Source of the DNA: Notospermus geniculatus
Taxonomy: Eukaryota; Nemertea; Pilidiophora; Heteronemertea; Lineidae
Assembly (NCBI GenBank): GCA_002633025.1
Contig: NMRB01000417.1
Coordinates: 86,443-150,442 of the forward strand
Direction: 5' to 3'
DNA length: 64,000 bases
Shown here: one piece after another, positions 46,536-59,800 of the stretch
How the letters are laid out: each line of letters opens with the position of its first letter
Numbering within the stretch: position 1 is the first letter of the stretch
The notes under the pieces: generated by a model
Told to the model about the DNA's origin: nothing
What the model saw: only the letters and a program-made list of their open reading frames with translations
Databases searched by the model: none
Made by a program: the position numbers and the translations under genes

Positions 46536-47891
46536 ATGTCCCGTTTTTCTGGAAAGACGTATAGCCGGGTACGGACACGAGACAACTATTCAGAAAAGAT
46601 ATTTGATGATTTGTTCAATGATGAAGAGGAAAAAACAGGGAAGCCAACCGCAACTCGAGCCGTTGGTGCTCATCAGAAATGGGGAAATATATCAGTGACT
46701 TCAGTGCGTGGTCCACCGAAAAGTGACCACAGTGAGAGCAAAAGAAGGAAAGTGGACTCTGGGCCTGGTGACCCATTCAGTTTCGACGCATTTTCTGATG
46801 AAGAAAGTCCATCCGGGCCGAAGAAGAAAAGCACTATTAAATCGACCCGTGGTGGTGGGCAGGTCAAGTCATTGCAAAATAATAAAAAGCTCCTGACGTT
46901 TGACAGTGCTGATACTAACGAGAATTTGACAAAGTCAAAAAATAGTAGGTATAATTTGACCAAAGCAAATCGGACAGTTACAGGTGTGACTACAGGGAAA
47001 GACGTCAAGCTGCCAGTGCCAGAGGTCAGGTCTGGTGCATCTAATAGCAGAGTGACGAGCTCTGTTATAAGCCAGTCAAAGACGATCCCTGTGTCCAAAG
47101 CATTTGATGCAAAACCTGCCACTCTTTCATCTACCACTGCTACGGTATTAAAAAATGTTCCTTCCAAAGTGCAAGTTCCTGTGAACAAATCCGAAGAAAA
47201 GGGGAAGCAATTATCGATGGATATTTTTACCAAAAAAGTGTCAGACAGTGCTCCGAAAAAATTAGAACCTTCCGCAGTTAACAAAGTATTCCCGTCTCCT
47301 CGGGACTCTCGTGATAATGCAGATATATTTTCTCAGGGGAGTAGGACATCATTGCTTTCACCGTCATCGACTGCAACGTCAGTGTCGAGTTCACCAGCAA
47401 AAACTAGTAAACCTCTAGCAGTGCCCACATCACCCGACCACACATACTTCAAAAGTGGGAAGTCGAAAAATTCTGATTCCGGTCCTGTGAACAGTTGTAC
47501 ATCTGATGAGGATATTCAACTGGATTTTGATTTTTCTGAAGATTCATCAGGATCATGGAGGCAGTCTCCCAAGAAACGTGTTGAATCTCAGAATCCTATT
47601 CAGAGAGACCACGCATACACATCTCCTATTAAATTCAAGGAAATCAAGGAAAATCGTTCCCATCCACCCGTATCTTCCACGGCCAGTCCGATACCTGGCA
47701 CAAGTTCAGCGAACTTTAGTCTGACGATATCTGACAGCGATAGTGACGCGGCATCAGTCAAGTCACTACCGACTGAACTGGAGGACAAAGGTCTTCCAAA
47801 AACTATCGAGGAAATACCCAGCCGACTGAAGAAAACTAGTTCCACCTATGGTGGTGTCAAAGCTAGGAAGATATTTAACAGTCCAAAAAAG
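46536..47891 (+). CDS. WAPL: WAPL exon 1 (residues 1-452)
   Basis: It starts at ATG 46536 and ends at the donor AAG|GTAAAA, phase 0. It is rich in Ser, Lys, Pro and Asp. It carries the YSR motif, the KRRKV basic patch and GDPFSFD. The frame stays open to 47936, but the GT at 47892 keeps phase with exon 2. The 203-codon minus-strand frame opposite it is a shadow. Confidence 0.93.
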
Positions 47892-50800
47892 GTAAAACTA
47901 AAAGAGAAAGGAATTCTTCATCTAAGTGATCAGTAGCTTGGTCCTCAAGCTAATCTCAGATATTCACACTGCTGCTGCGACCTTATTTCCCCTTTCGATT
48001 TATTACAAGCCATCTGATCAAATCAAAATGGCCGTCTAAATGTCAAACAATTGTTTATATGCATGTCTTTCAGACTGACAGCAAGTTAAAGCGATACAAC
48101 CCCAGGCAGTGGATAAACAATGCAGCTTCAACAGAAGTAAGTATCTTGGTAAGGAAGTTGTATGAGATCTAATGGCAGATCATCTTCGATAATCGAAGGC
48201 CGATCTGCACTCCACTGCGTTACATCCCACATCACCCTTCGAGAAATAGACCAGTCGGCGGCGTATCTTGGCACCATGCCAACTTTACCGGTCGACCAAT
48301 CATATGACACTTTATATCGAGTCTTCGGCTACAACTCTTTGTACCACGATTCAAATTTTACAACACCGATTCTGATTGGCCTCTTCTTCTCGAGGCGGCA
48401 GATACGCCGTGGACCGGTCAATTTCTCGAAGGGTGATGTGCGGTGTAACGTAGTGGTGAGCAGATAGGCCTTCGATCATCGAAGATGATGGCAGATGAGT
48501 GTCAAGAATGATGAACTTATAACTGTCATGATGTGGTGATTTGACGGCTAAAAAGGAAAAGTCTACCGTTCTCTGAGCGGTCAAAATTTGTATCCACTAA
48601 CAAGATTTTTTCTTCCCCTTCAGCCGTCACAAGAAGCGTCTGGGAACCAGAATCCTGGGTCGGCCTCCAACAGCCAACAGTCCTCGAAAACGTCCCTCCT
48701 TGGCTTTGATGATTTTGATGAGAAGCCAGTCGAACTTCCCACATTGCGGCGTTCAGTCACATGGCCCAAGAAACAAGGAGACCAGCCAGTGTCCACGCTC
48801 AGGGTGAACAAGGAACATAAGAAGGTTGGTTTTACACATCTGCAAAATCCAAGTTGAACGATGTACATGTAATGTGTCTTAAGATAGAGGCTGTCTCATG
48901 GTATAGTCAGAGGTGGAGGGTTTGCAAGAAATGCATGCTGCTTTCATTTACAAAATATCCTTGACATTCAATTTGAACTCGTTCTTGGAAATCAATATTT
49001 TTGAGTTTTCAGTGCCAGGTGTAAGTGCCTTTGACATTTATACGCCCAGAGAATCACCTGATCAGTGTGTCGCATGCTTTGATGATGTTATTCCCTGGTA
49101 ATCATAACTACTTTCTCCTCGCAGCTGTTCACTGTCGTACGAAACGTGAAGGAAGCCCACGAATGCCAGGAACACGGAGAGACACAGGAATTCTTCGACG
49201 ATATTGAATACTTGTTAGCAGGTCTTCGTGATACACAGACTGTGACAACAAGATGTCTCAGGTATGACACAGTCTGTTCACATGTTGATTTCTGAGTTGT
49301 TTCACCAACAAAAACTGAGATAATGGCTCCTCATGTCACTTAAGCATCTAACTTCAACTTTTTCCTCCATTTCAGCACGTTGAGTCTCGCAAACAAGTGT
49401 ATAGAAGCTGCGTTTAGGATGCATTTACGAGCTCATGGAACGGTCACGAAGATTTTCAGTGCCTTGCATGATGCGTGCTGTAATCCAGTAAGTAAAAAAA
49501 TTTCATTCTTCATCTAGATGTAATTGCATGATGACAAGATTACAGTTGAAAGCGCTACATAAAAGCCTCATGTTGTTATTGTTCTTATTGATATTCAGGC
49601 GCGGATCCAAAGGGGGCACGTGCCCCCTTTGGGCCAACAAATCGGTAAAATCGACCGTGAAATTCTGAAAGGGCATGTTCATATTCATCTTAGGGATTGT
49701 CAAATCAGGCTGTTCGTGATCACCCTGACCTAAAAATATAATGTTGAGTCATTTCAATGACCAGAAACTGACAGAAGAATCACTTTTTGTTGCTCAATGT
49801 AGGACCATTCTATTCTCTAGGTGGGGGTTGGAGGTGCCATAGGCCTATACATTGTGTTATGGTTGCATAATGTCATTTCTTGCCCATTCCTGATGTTTTT
49901 GGTGACTTGATGTTTTCAAAGAAATTGAATGGAGATGAAAGACATGCCAATATACATGTAAGGGTGCAAGGGATCATAGTGGCGTGACCTGTCCAGGGTT
50001 TGAACAGGGACTAGGAAAGTCCTAGAAGATGTTAGATAATATTGAATAATTCTTTTTGTTACGAAGCAATTTCTTAGACTTTCTTTGGCCAAAGGGTCAC
50101 TGCAATGTTGTAGCTCAGAGTGCTTGCTTGAGCTATAGCCTAGAGTTTTAGTACTGCGTAGACATGGTAGTNNNNNNNNNNNNNNNNNNNNNNNNNNNNN
50201 NNNNNNNNNNNNNNNNNNNNNNNNNNNNNNNNNNNNNNNNNNNNNNNNNNNNNNNNNNNNNNNNNNNNNNNNNNNNNNNNNNNNNNNNNNNNNNNNNNNN
50301 NNNNNNNNNNNNNNNNNNNNNNNNNNNNNNNNNNNNNNNNNNNNNNNNNNNNNNNCCCACCCACCCACCCACCACTATGCAGCTGAACGGACCAGATGCT
50401 GTTGAATGCATGCACTCCTCGTATTTGTCAATGGATAAGGAATACGTTTGTGTAGTCATTTGTCTGCCCTCCATTGCCCACCCTGCATGTGTCCTTCACC
50501 ATGAAGACATTCCAGGAGGATGGGAACCCCAAGAACCTGACTGCTGTGCCACAGAGTCATACCCCTCCTTGCCCTTTCTTCACTCAATTTCCATTTTCTG
50601 ATGTAGGGACCATCAAATTTGCTGTGAAGCAAATTTCACAGTTCTAGTTGTTCTTATTGATATTCAGGCGCGGATCCAAAGGGGGCATGTGCCCCCTTTG
50701 GGCCAACAAATCTGTAAAATCGACCGTGAAATTCTGAAATTTGGAGCAAATCTTTGAAATTCACCACAGATTTCAATGTTTAGTACCACAGGGCCCCCCT

Positions 50801-53800
50801 TATTTTCCTGAATCCTGGATCCGCCCCTGATATTACACTGTATACCGTACTGTTCTTCCTCCTCCTCAGAGCCTGGCCCTCTCCACCTCGGCCATCATGT
50901 ACATGATGAGTCGTGATCGGTTGAACATGGACGTCGATAAAGAGACCCTTGAGCTTATGATCAAGTTACTAAGTATGGACCTCCAGAATGAAGGAAAGAA
51001 GAAGGTCACGACACAACGACATGAAGCCGTCAATAAAGAGTTTGAAAGAATGAAACAGAAAGTGCGGGCTGTGATAGCTCAGCTGAAGAAAGATGGCGGC
51101 GCCAAAGATATTGATCTGAACGAAGTCACTGTGAGTATGATGGAGGGTTTTTGGAATGTCGATTTTGTTCAATGAGAAGACTTGGTCCTCTGTACTTGTC
51201 GAGAGGGAGCGTTCATTTTCTGTGTCTTTATTTCAGACGGGTAACTTGGCTACTGAAACCCTCTTGAGTCTGACATCCCGACGTACTGGTGATTGGTTTA
51301 AAGAAGAGGTGCGAGGTCTTGGAGGGTTGGATCATATTGTGGATACTGGTAAGATCTCAGCTTCTGAGTGTCAATCATGAGGTGACGGAGTGGGAATTTG
51401 TGCAAGGATTATCTGTGTATCTGTGAAAGTGTTGGCAAGATTGGGTGCTAGCTGGATATACTTTAGTGTCTTTGTTTACCGGTACATGTGTGCTATTCTT
51501 CATGTTGAACATTTTGGCCCCTGGTCTGGCTAGTTTGAACATACAATACAAGCTTATAAACCTTAAATTCCTTTTGTAAATTTAGCCCAATAGTCCCGTA
51601 TTTCCTCTCTTATTGTCACCACTTATATCTGTCTCCCCAGTGAGTGGTTGCACTGATGTTCTGGATGAAGATGCGAAAGATGTTAGTGAAGAGTCCATAC
51701 CTGTTCTGAAGAAAATAGACAGGTGTCTTCGAGTTTTAGAACATGTAAGTCTTTCTGTTTGCCATCTAAACTGACGTGAAATGATGATGATTTGTCACTG
51801 CCTTCTTTTCTATTTTTCTGTTACGGTCACCAAGATTTCACAGTGCATGTTTTCTCTTTCAGGTTACCTACCTAAACAGTGATAATCAATCATACTTGGT
51901 ATCGTATAATTCTTCGGCTCTCATCAACTCCATTTGCAGGTGAGTAGCACTTCATTGAGGAGTCATAGCCCTTGCACCTCATTGAGGAGTCATAGCCCTT
52001 GTACTTCATTGAGGAGTCATAGTCCTTGCACTTCATTGAGGAGTCATAGCCCTTGCGCTGCATTGAGGAGTCATAGCCCTTGCGCTGCATTGAGGAGTCA
52101 TAGCCCAACACAACGACATGAAGCCGTCAATAAAGAGTTTGAAAGAATGAAACAGAAAGTGCGGGCTGTGATAGCTCAGCTGAAGAAAGATGGCGGCGCG
52201 AAAGATATTGATCTGAACGAAGTCACTGTGAGTATGATGGAGGGTTTTTGGAATGTCGATTTTGTTCAGTGAGAAGACTTGGTCCTCTGTACTTGTCGAG
52301 AGGGAGCGTTCATTTTCTCTGTCGTCATTTCAGACGGGTAACTTGGCCACTGAAACCCTCTTGAGTCTGACATCCCGACGTACTGGTGATTGGTTTAAAG
52401 AAGAGGTGCGAGGTCTTGGAGGGTTGGATCATATTGTGGATACTGGTAAGATCTCAGCTTCTGAGTGTCAATGATGAGGTGACAGAGTGGGAATTTGTGC
52501 AAGGATTTTATGTGCATGTGTGAAAGTGTTGGCAAGATTGGGTGCTAGCTGGATATACTTTAGTGTCTTTGTTTAACAGTACATGTACATGTGTGCTATT
52601 CTTCATGTTGAACATTTTGGCCCCTGGTCTGGCTAGTTTGGACATACAACAATACAAGCTTATAAACCTTAAATTCCTTTTGTAAATTTAGCCCAATAGT
52701 CCCGTATTTCCTCTCTTATTATCACCACTTATATCTGTCTCCCCAGTGAGTGGTTGCACTGACATTCTGGATGAAGATGCAAAAGATGTTAGTGAAGAGT
52801 CCATACCTGTTCTGAAGAAAATAGACAGGTGTCTACGAGTTTTAGAACATGTAAGTCTTTCTGTTTGCCATCTAAACTGACGTGAAATGATGACGATTTG
52901 TCACTGCCCTCTTTTCTATGATTCTATTACAGTCACCAAGATTTCATAGTGCATGTTTTCTCTTTCAGGTTACCTACCTAAACAGTGATAATCAATCATA
53001 CTTGGTATCGTATAATTCTTCGGCTCTCATCAACTCCATTTGCAGGTGAGTAGCACTTCATTGAGGAGTCATAGCCCTTGCACTTCATTGAGGAGTCATA
53101 GCCCTTGCACCTCATTGAGGAGTCATAGCCCTTGCACCTCATTGAGGAGTCATAGCCCGTGCACTTCATTGAGGAGTCATAGCCCTTGCACCTCATTGGG
53201 GAGTNAGTCTTAGCCCTTGCACCTCGCTGATAGCAGAAAAAATAAACTTTATTTCTCGTTTTCTTTTCTAGTTTACTGAAAATGTTGGAGCGTTTCCTTG
53301 GAGTCTGTCCCTTCAATGATGGTGACGAAACTGACCCAAAGAAGAATGTTGCCGGACGGACGGTCTTCAACTGCATGCTTTCTATACTCAAGGTGCTACT
53401 TAACATAACACATGATCACGGTAAGTCAATTGGGCATACATGTATAAGTAGTTGTAGTGGCACAGTTGGAACACCAGCGCCTGTCTACTCGGAGATTCCA
53501 GGTTTCGTGTCCTGTCAGACCTATTCTATGAACGCAAGTCTTGGAATGAGTGTGAACGCAAGTCTTGGAATGAGTGTGAATGCAAGTCTTGGAATGAGTG
53601 TCTTCTATTGTTTTCAGAATGGGGGAGTTCCAAAGTAGGTCAACACGAAGGTCTGCTCAGTTCAGCTTTGATGTGTGCTCTTCACTGTCCACAGTTTGCT
53701 CCTGCGGACGAGAGGTTTGACCTCTTGGTGCTGGTAAGTTGATGGGTGACGCTCTGGCCGAGGCAGAGGGATGGTCCTGACAGTCTAAGCCCGGTGTCCG

Positions 53801-56800
53801 AGCGGTTAGTGGCACACTTGACTACTGAACTGTGTAGTGGGCCAGTGCGAGTTCGACCCCAGGTGAAGGCATATACAAAAGTTCTGAAATATTGAGGGTC
53901 CGTCAGGTGGGACTAAAAGCTGTAGCCCTTGTACTTGAGTATCTATGCCAGGGCAAGGTGGACTGTGGTAGCCTGTCATGGACCGTGTATCCATGTAATG
54001 GTATGTTTCAGTGTCTGCCAGTGAGTTTTGTTGCATATCTATTTCCAGAGTCTGGGAATGATGATTAACCTTGTCGAACACAGCGATATAAACCGCCGCC
54101 TGCTCGTGAACTTGGAGACCGTGTCGTATTACGATACGCCAGAGAATGGTAAAAAATCAAACAGTGTGGAAGCTTTGGATGCCCTCATTCAGGTAAGGTC
54201 TTGCGCAGCGTGCAGACATCGTTGAACCCGCCATCTGGCTATTGAGCGATCACATGAACATGTGCAACGACCTGAGAAAACCTCTGCTGTCAAAGAGAGG
54301 TGCTCTCTTGCCCTGTTCATTGCACGACGATCTGAATCGAATCCGCCACCTCAGAGGTGACAGGCATCAATGTTTCCACTGCACCACTTTGACAACTTGT
54401 TCTTCGTTTCAGTTGTTTCTACAAAAGGAGAGTGCTGCTGGCCAGTTGGAGGAGTCCGTGAGCGCCCCCAACAGCCAGGGATCCCAGGAGAAAGAGGCGG
54501 AGCAAGGGAAGGAGAAGGCGGGGAATGAGAGCGGGGAGTGGGAGGAGTCAGACTCGGGCCTACTCTGGGTCATCGGGAAGAAGAAGAGCCAAGATGGCGA
54601 GGAAAGCGATGAAGAACATATTGAAATTATTCCAAGTTCACAAGAAGACGAAGAAAATTTCACCAAAGGTAGGATGCCAAGGGGAAGGGACCTTATTGTT
54701 TTAAGGATTGTGCAGTTCACGTTGCACGTGTAGCACAAGTTCCTTCAGCATTGTGGCCATTCCACACATTGGATTAAGAGCTTGTGGACGAGGGAGAAAG
54801 GCCTTAATTTAAACACCGAGGCCCGTATGCACCAAACGAAGATTATCTTTAACTCATGTTGAGCCACAACTTGCAAACCTGAACAATGGAAAAGTTGTGG
54901 CTCAACCTGAGTTCAAGATAATCTTTCTTTGGTGCATACGGCCCGAGAGATTATACGTATACATGTGTCATTTTTAGCTCACCTGTGGTGAGCTTATACA
55001 ATGGTTGTGCGTCCGTCGTCGTCCGTCGTCGTCGTCGTCGTTGTCCGTCGTCGTCCGTTAGCAGGGCACGTTTCGTAACCGCTGGGGCTATTGATCTGAA
55101 ACTTGGTACACATATGCCCCTAGGTCATATGACCTATGACACCAAGTTTTGGTCCGATTCGATTCTTGACTTGGCCACCAGGTGGCTAAAACCAAAAACA
55201 CAAAAAGTGCAATAACTCCTGAACTAATGACAGGATCACCTCCAAATTTTTATCATAGGTGTATCTAATGAGGGTACATTACATATATAACGGGTTTTTG
55301 ATTTGACCTACTTTTCAAGGTCACAGAGGTCAAAGTTCGACAAAAGTAACGAACCTGCCACAGTTCTTCATTATTTCACCGAGCGTCTTCATATCTTGCA
55401 TAAACGTGTATTAGAGGGGTACCTTCAAAATTATGGAGTTTCGGCCCAATCGGACATCCAATATGGCCGCCAGGTGGCGTAACCTGAAAATCTTCCAAGT
55501 GCTATAACTCAGGAACGGCACAACCCAGCATGCTCAAACTTGATATTTACCTCCATCTAGATGACCTTTACAAGCACGTCATATTTTGGCCTGATTAAAT
55601 TTCCAATATGGCCGCCAGGTGGCGTAACCCGAAAATCATCAAATGTGCTGTAACTCAGGAACGACTTGACCCAGAGCGATCAAATTTGATATGTACCTCC
55701 TTCTAGATGACCTTTACAAGCACGTCAAATTTCGGCCTGATTAAGGTTCCAATATGGCCGCCAGGTGGCGTAACACGAAAATGTTCAAAATTTTGCCTTT
55801 AAGTGGCATGTTTCGTAACCGCAGGTGCTATTGGCCTGAAATTCGGTACATATAGACACCTTGGTCAGATGACCTATGACCCCAAGTTTCGGTCCGATTT
55901 GACCCTTAGCTTGGCCACCAGGTGGCGGAAACCAAAAACACAAAAAGTGCAATAACTCATGAACTAATGACTGGATCCTCTCCAAATTTTTATCATTGGT
56001 GCTTCTAATGAGGATGCATGACATAAGTAAGGGGTTTTTGATTTGACCGACTTTTCAAGGACACAGAGGTCAAAGTTCAAAATTTAGGCATTTGGTGGCG
56101 CGTTTCATAACTGCTTGGGCTATTGACTTGAAACTTGGTACATACATGTATACACCCCTATGTCAGGTTACCAATGACACCACTTTTCGGTCCAATTCGA
56201 TTCTCCGCTTGGCAACCAGGTGGCCAAAACCAAAGCTCAAAGTCCAGTAACTCCTGAACTGTACCTTGATTGTCTCCAATTTTTTATCAGGCATGTCAGG
56301 TGCATCTAATGAGGATACATGACCCTGGAACATTTCGATTTAACATTTGTCATTTGTTTTTCTGGTACGTTCACCCAGGTGAGCACATGGTCCATGGACC
56401 ATTTCATTCTTTCCAGCTCTCCATAAAGCAGGGAAACACATGGAAGACAGTATCGTGGCAGCTTATGTAGCATTACTCATTGGTTGTGTGGTTCAGGAAA
56501 ATGGGGTGAGTATTGTCACAGACTTACCATTCACTGATTGGCTGAGCAAGATTATTATCAGGTCCATGGGAACAGTTCTTCATTTCCTCAACATGTGTCA
56601 CTACTGGTTAAATCTAGTGAATTGAATGTAACTCCTGGATCAATTTCCCCATTATACAAAGAGGATTGCAAAGAACTGACTTTCTGTGTGTGGTCCTCTT
56701 CATGAACCTGTCCCCACAGACCAAGCCGATTCATGTCCTTTTTCTCTCTCCGCAGGCATTAGTAACCCGTGTGAAGGACCAGTTACCAGATGGCAGCTTT

Positions 56801-59800
56801 GAGCCGATGATTAATGTCCTTACCAAGTTCCTTGGTTTCATGAACCTGACTGTGAGTTTCAAAAATATGATCGTTTCATTAGTTTCTGTATAGAATAAAA
56901 CTATTGAGGACACCCACCGGACTGACAAGTCCCGGGGCCGGTTGCTAACTTGGTGTTAGCGCTAACTTTATGTTAGATGACGTAAAAATCCCTTGTCTTT
57001 TTGCGTCATTTAACATAAAGTTAGTGCTAACACCAAGTTAGCGCTAACATGAGTTTTGTGCAACCCAGCCCTGTCCTTAATGGCGAGGTGTCCTGATTTC
57101 AGGGTAGGACTGGATGGAAACTGGACTTTGGTGTCGTGTATAGAGAGATAATCCTTCTTGGCAGAGGTGTCCTGAAGGGGATGAAAGTTTGACTTTCACT
57201 TAATGTCCAGAGTTGTTCAGTCTCCCTAGATCAGTTGTTTGATTGTCCTGGCAATGAGATGATGTATTTATTCTCGACCTCGTTATATTTCCAATGAGAT
57301 GATGTATTTACGTCCAGCACCCTCTATCGGGTGCTGGACGTATTGAGTTCACTAGGTAGCAAAATTCTTCTTTTTCTCACCAATTTTTCAATTGGGAGTT
57401 CTCTGGAGCATGAGCGTGGTGAAAGCTTTATCAGTCCTTTGACACACTGCTTCAAAGATGAAGCTTTTCCTGTCTTGGCTTTATAATGTGTGGTCATGCC
57501 GTGTAAACAGACTTTACAATGTGTGGTCATGCCATGTAAACAGGCTTTACAGTGTGTGGTCATGCTGTGTAAACAGGCTTCTATTGCTTCCTTTGGCAGC
57601 TTTGAAGAATCAGGGATGGTTTATTTTTGAGAGTCTGAACCTGCAGAAGACAATGTAAAGAAAGCGAAGAAGGGTTTGGAGAGGCTATTTACTTGGTGCC
57701 AGTCATAAAATCACTTTTTTAAGATGCATCTGTTGTATATTTATGATGGTTACTTGTTTGAATGAAATAGAAACTAATCACTGCCACTTGCCTATACGTC
57801 TGTGTGAAATAGCATGTCTATTTTTGCAATGCATAGTCGTGGGATGTCAGTGGTCATGGGATGTCCACGGTCATGAGATGTCCATGGTCATGGGATGTCC
57901 ATGGTCATGAGAACAAAAGTGAATGATTTCATTGTTTTCTGAAGATTAGTGGAAAAAATTACAGTGAATTCCTTCAAGGAAAAATCTAATTCTATACCCC
58001 GTGGGGGTGTTGTGGTATAGACAAATCCCAAATTCCAGGCATATACAAAAGTTCTGAAATATTGAGGGTCCGTCAGATGGGACTAAAAGCTGTAGCCCTT
58101 GTACCTGAGTATCTATGCCAGGGCAAGGTGGACTGTGGTAGCCTGTCGTGAACCGTGTATCCATGTGATGGTATGTTTCAGTGTCTGCCAGTGAGTTTTG
58201 TTGCATATCTATTTCCAGAGTCTGGGAATGATGATTAACCTTGTCGAACACAGCGATATAAACCGCCGCCTGCTCGTGAACTTGGAGACCGTGTCATATT
58301 ACGATACGCCAGAGAATGGTAAAAAATCAAACAGTGTGGAAGCTTTGGATGCCCTCATTCAGGTAAGATCTTGCGCAGCGTGCAGACATCGTTAAACCCA
58401 CTGTCTGGCTATTGAGTGATCACATGAACATGTGCAACGAGCTGAGAAAACCTCTGCTGTCACAAAGAGGTGCCCTCTTGCCCTGTTTATTGCACGAAGA
58501 TCTGAATCGTATCCGCCACCTCAGAGGTGACAGGCATCGATGTCTCCACTGCACCACTTTGACAACTTGTTCTTCGTTTCAGTTGTTTCTACAAAAGGAG
58601 AGTGCTGCTGGCCAGTTGGAGGAGTCCGTGAGCGCCCCCAACAGCCAGGGATCCCAGGAGAAAGAGGCAGAGCAAGGGAAGGAGAAGGCGGGGAATGAGA
58701 GCGGGGAGTGGGAGGAGTCAGACTCGGGCCTACTCTGGGTCATCGGGAAGAAGAAAAGCCAAGATGGCGAGGAAAGCGATGAAGAACATATTGAAATTAT
58801 TCCAAGTTCACAAGAAGACGAAGAAAATTTCACGAAAGGTAGGATGCCAAGGGGAAGGGACCTTATTGTTGTTTTAGGAACTGTGCATTTCACGTTGCAC
58901 GTGTGGCACAAGTTCCTTCCGTATTGTGGCCATTCCACACATTGGATTAAGAGCTTGTGGACGAGAGAGTAAGGCCTTAATTTAAACACCGAGAGGTTAT
59001 ACGTATGTGTCATTTTGCATTCCAGCTCTCCATAAAGCAGGGAAACACATGGAAGACAGTATCGTGGCAGCTTATGTAGCATTACTCATTGGTTGTGTGG
59101 TTCAGGAAAATGGGGTGAGTATTGTCACAGACTTACCATTCACTGATTGGCTGAGCAAGATTACTATCAGGTCCATGGGAACAGTTCTTCATTTCCTCAA
59201 CATGTGTCACTACTGGTTAAAACTAGTGAATTGAATGTAACTCCTGGATCAATTTTCCCATACAGGGTTTCTGCCAGAAATATTTTTGAGAGTACTCATT
59301 TCTTCAAAATCAGCAAAAACCCCATGAAATTAAAGGAAATGGCCCTTTTCTGTTCCTTTGAGGGTACTCGGCATCGTACCCTAAGTACCCTCTGGTGCAA
59401 ACACTGCCATACAAAGAGGATTGTAAAGAACTGAGTTTGTGTGTGTGGCCCTCTTCATGTAACCTCTGTCCCCACAGACCAAGCTGATTCATGTATTTCT
59501 CTCTCCGCAGGCATTAGTAACCCGTGTGAAGGACCAGTTACCAGATGGCAGCTTTGAGCCGATGATTAATGTCCTTACCAAGTTCCTTGGTTTCATGAAC
59601 CTGACTGTGAGTTTCAAAAACATGATCGTTTCATTAGTTTCTGTATAGAATAAAACTCTATCGAGGACACCCATGGGACTGACAAGTCCTGTCCTTAATG
59701 GCGAGGTGTCCTGATTTCAGGGTAGGACTGGATGGAAACTGGACTTTGGTGTCGTGTATAGAGAGATAATCCTCCTTGGCAGAGGTGTCCTGAAGTGGAT

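Larger units (their letters stand above)
49488..50869. other. WAPL intron 5 with repeats and a gap
   Basis: It contains two related segments (about 49565-49740 and 50640-50740) sharing TTATTGATATTCAGGCGCGG, the hAT-like MITE at 50665-50829, and a 184-N gap at 50172-50355 followed by a CCCA microsatellite. No other exon is seen. Confidence 0.7.
54669..56416. other. WAPL intron 13, expanded by two insertions
   Basis: It holds the MITE at 54820-54945 and the 1.4-kb repeat at 54976-56385. The duplicate intron (58839-59025) is only 187 bp because it lacks both. Confidence 0.85.

Noticed and set aside
46673-47284. 203-codon minus-strand frame
   Set aside because: Shadow of WAPL exon 1.
51934-52272. 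Open frame with LRSHSP repeats running into exon 6 sequence
   Set aside because: It is translation of an intronic minisatellite fused to the partial duplicate exon 6. There is no acceptor and no initiation context.
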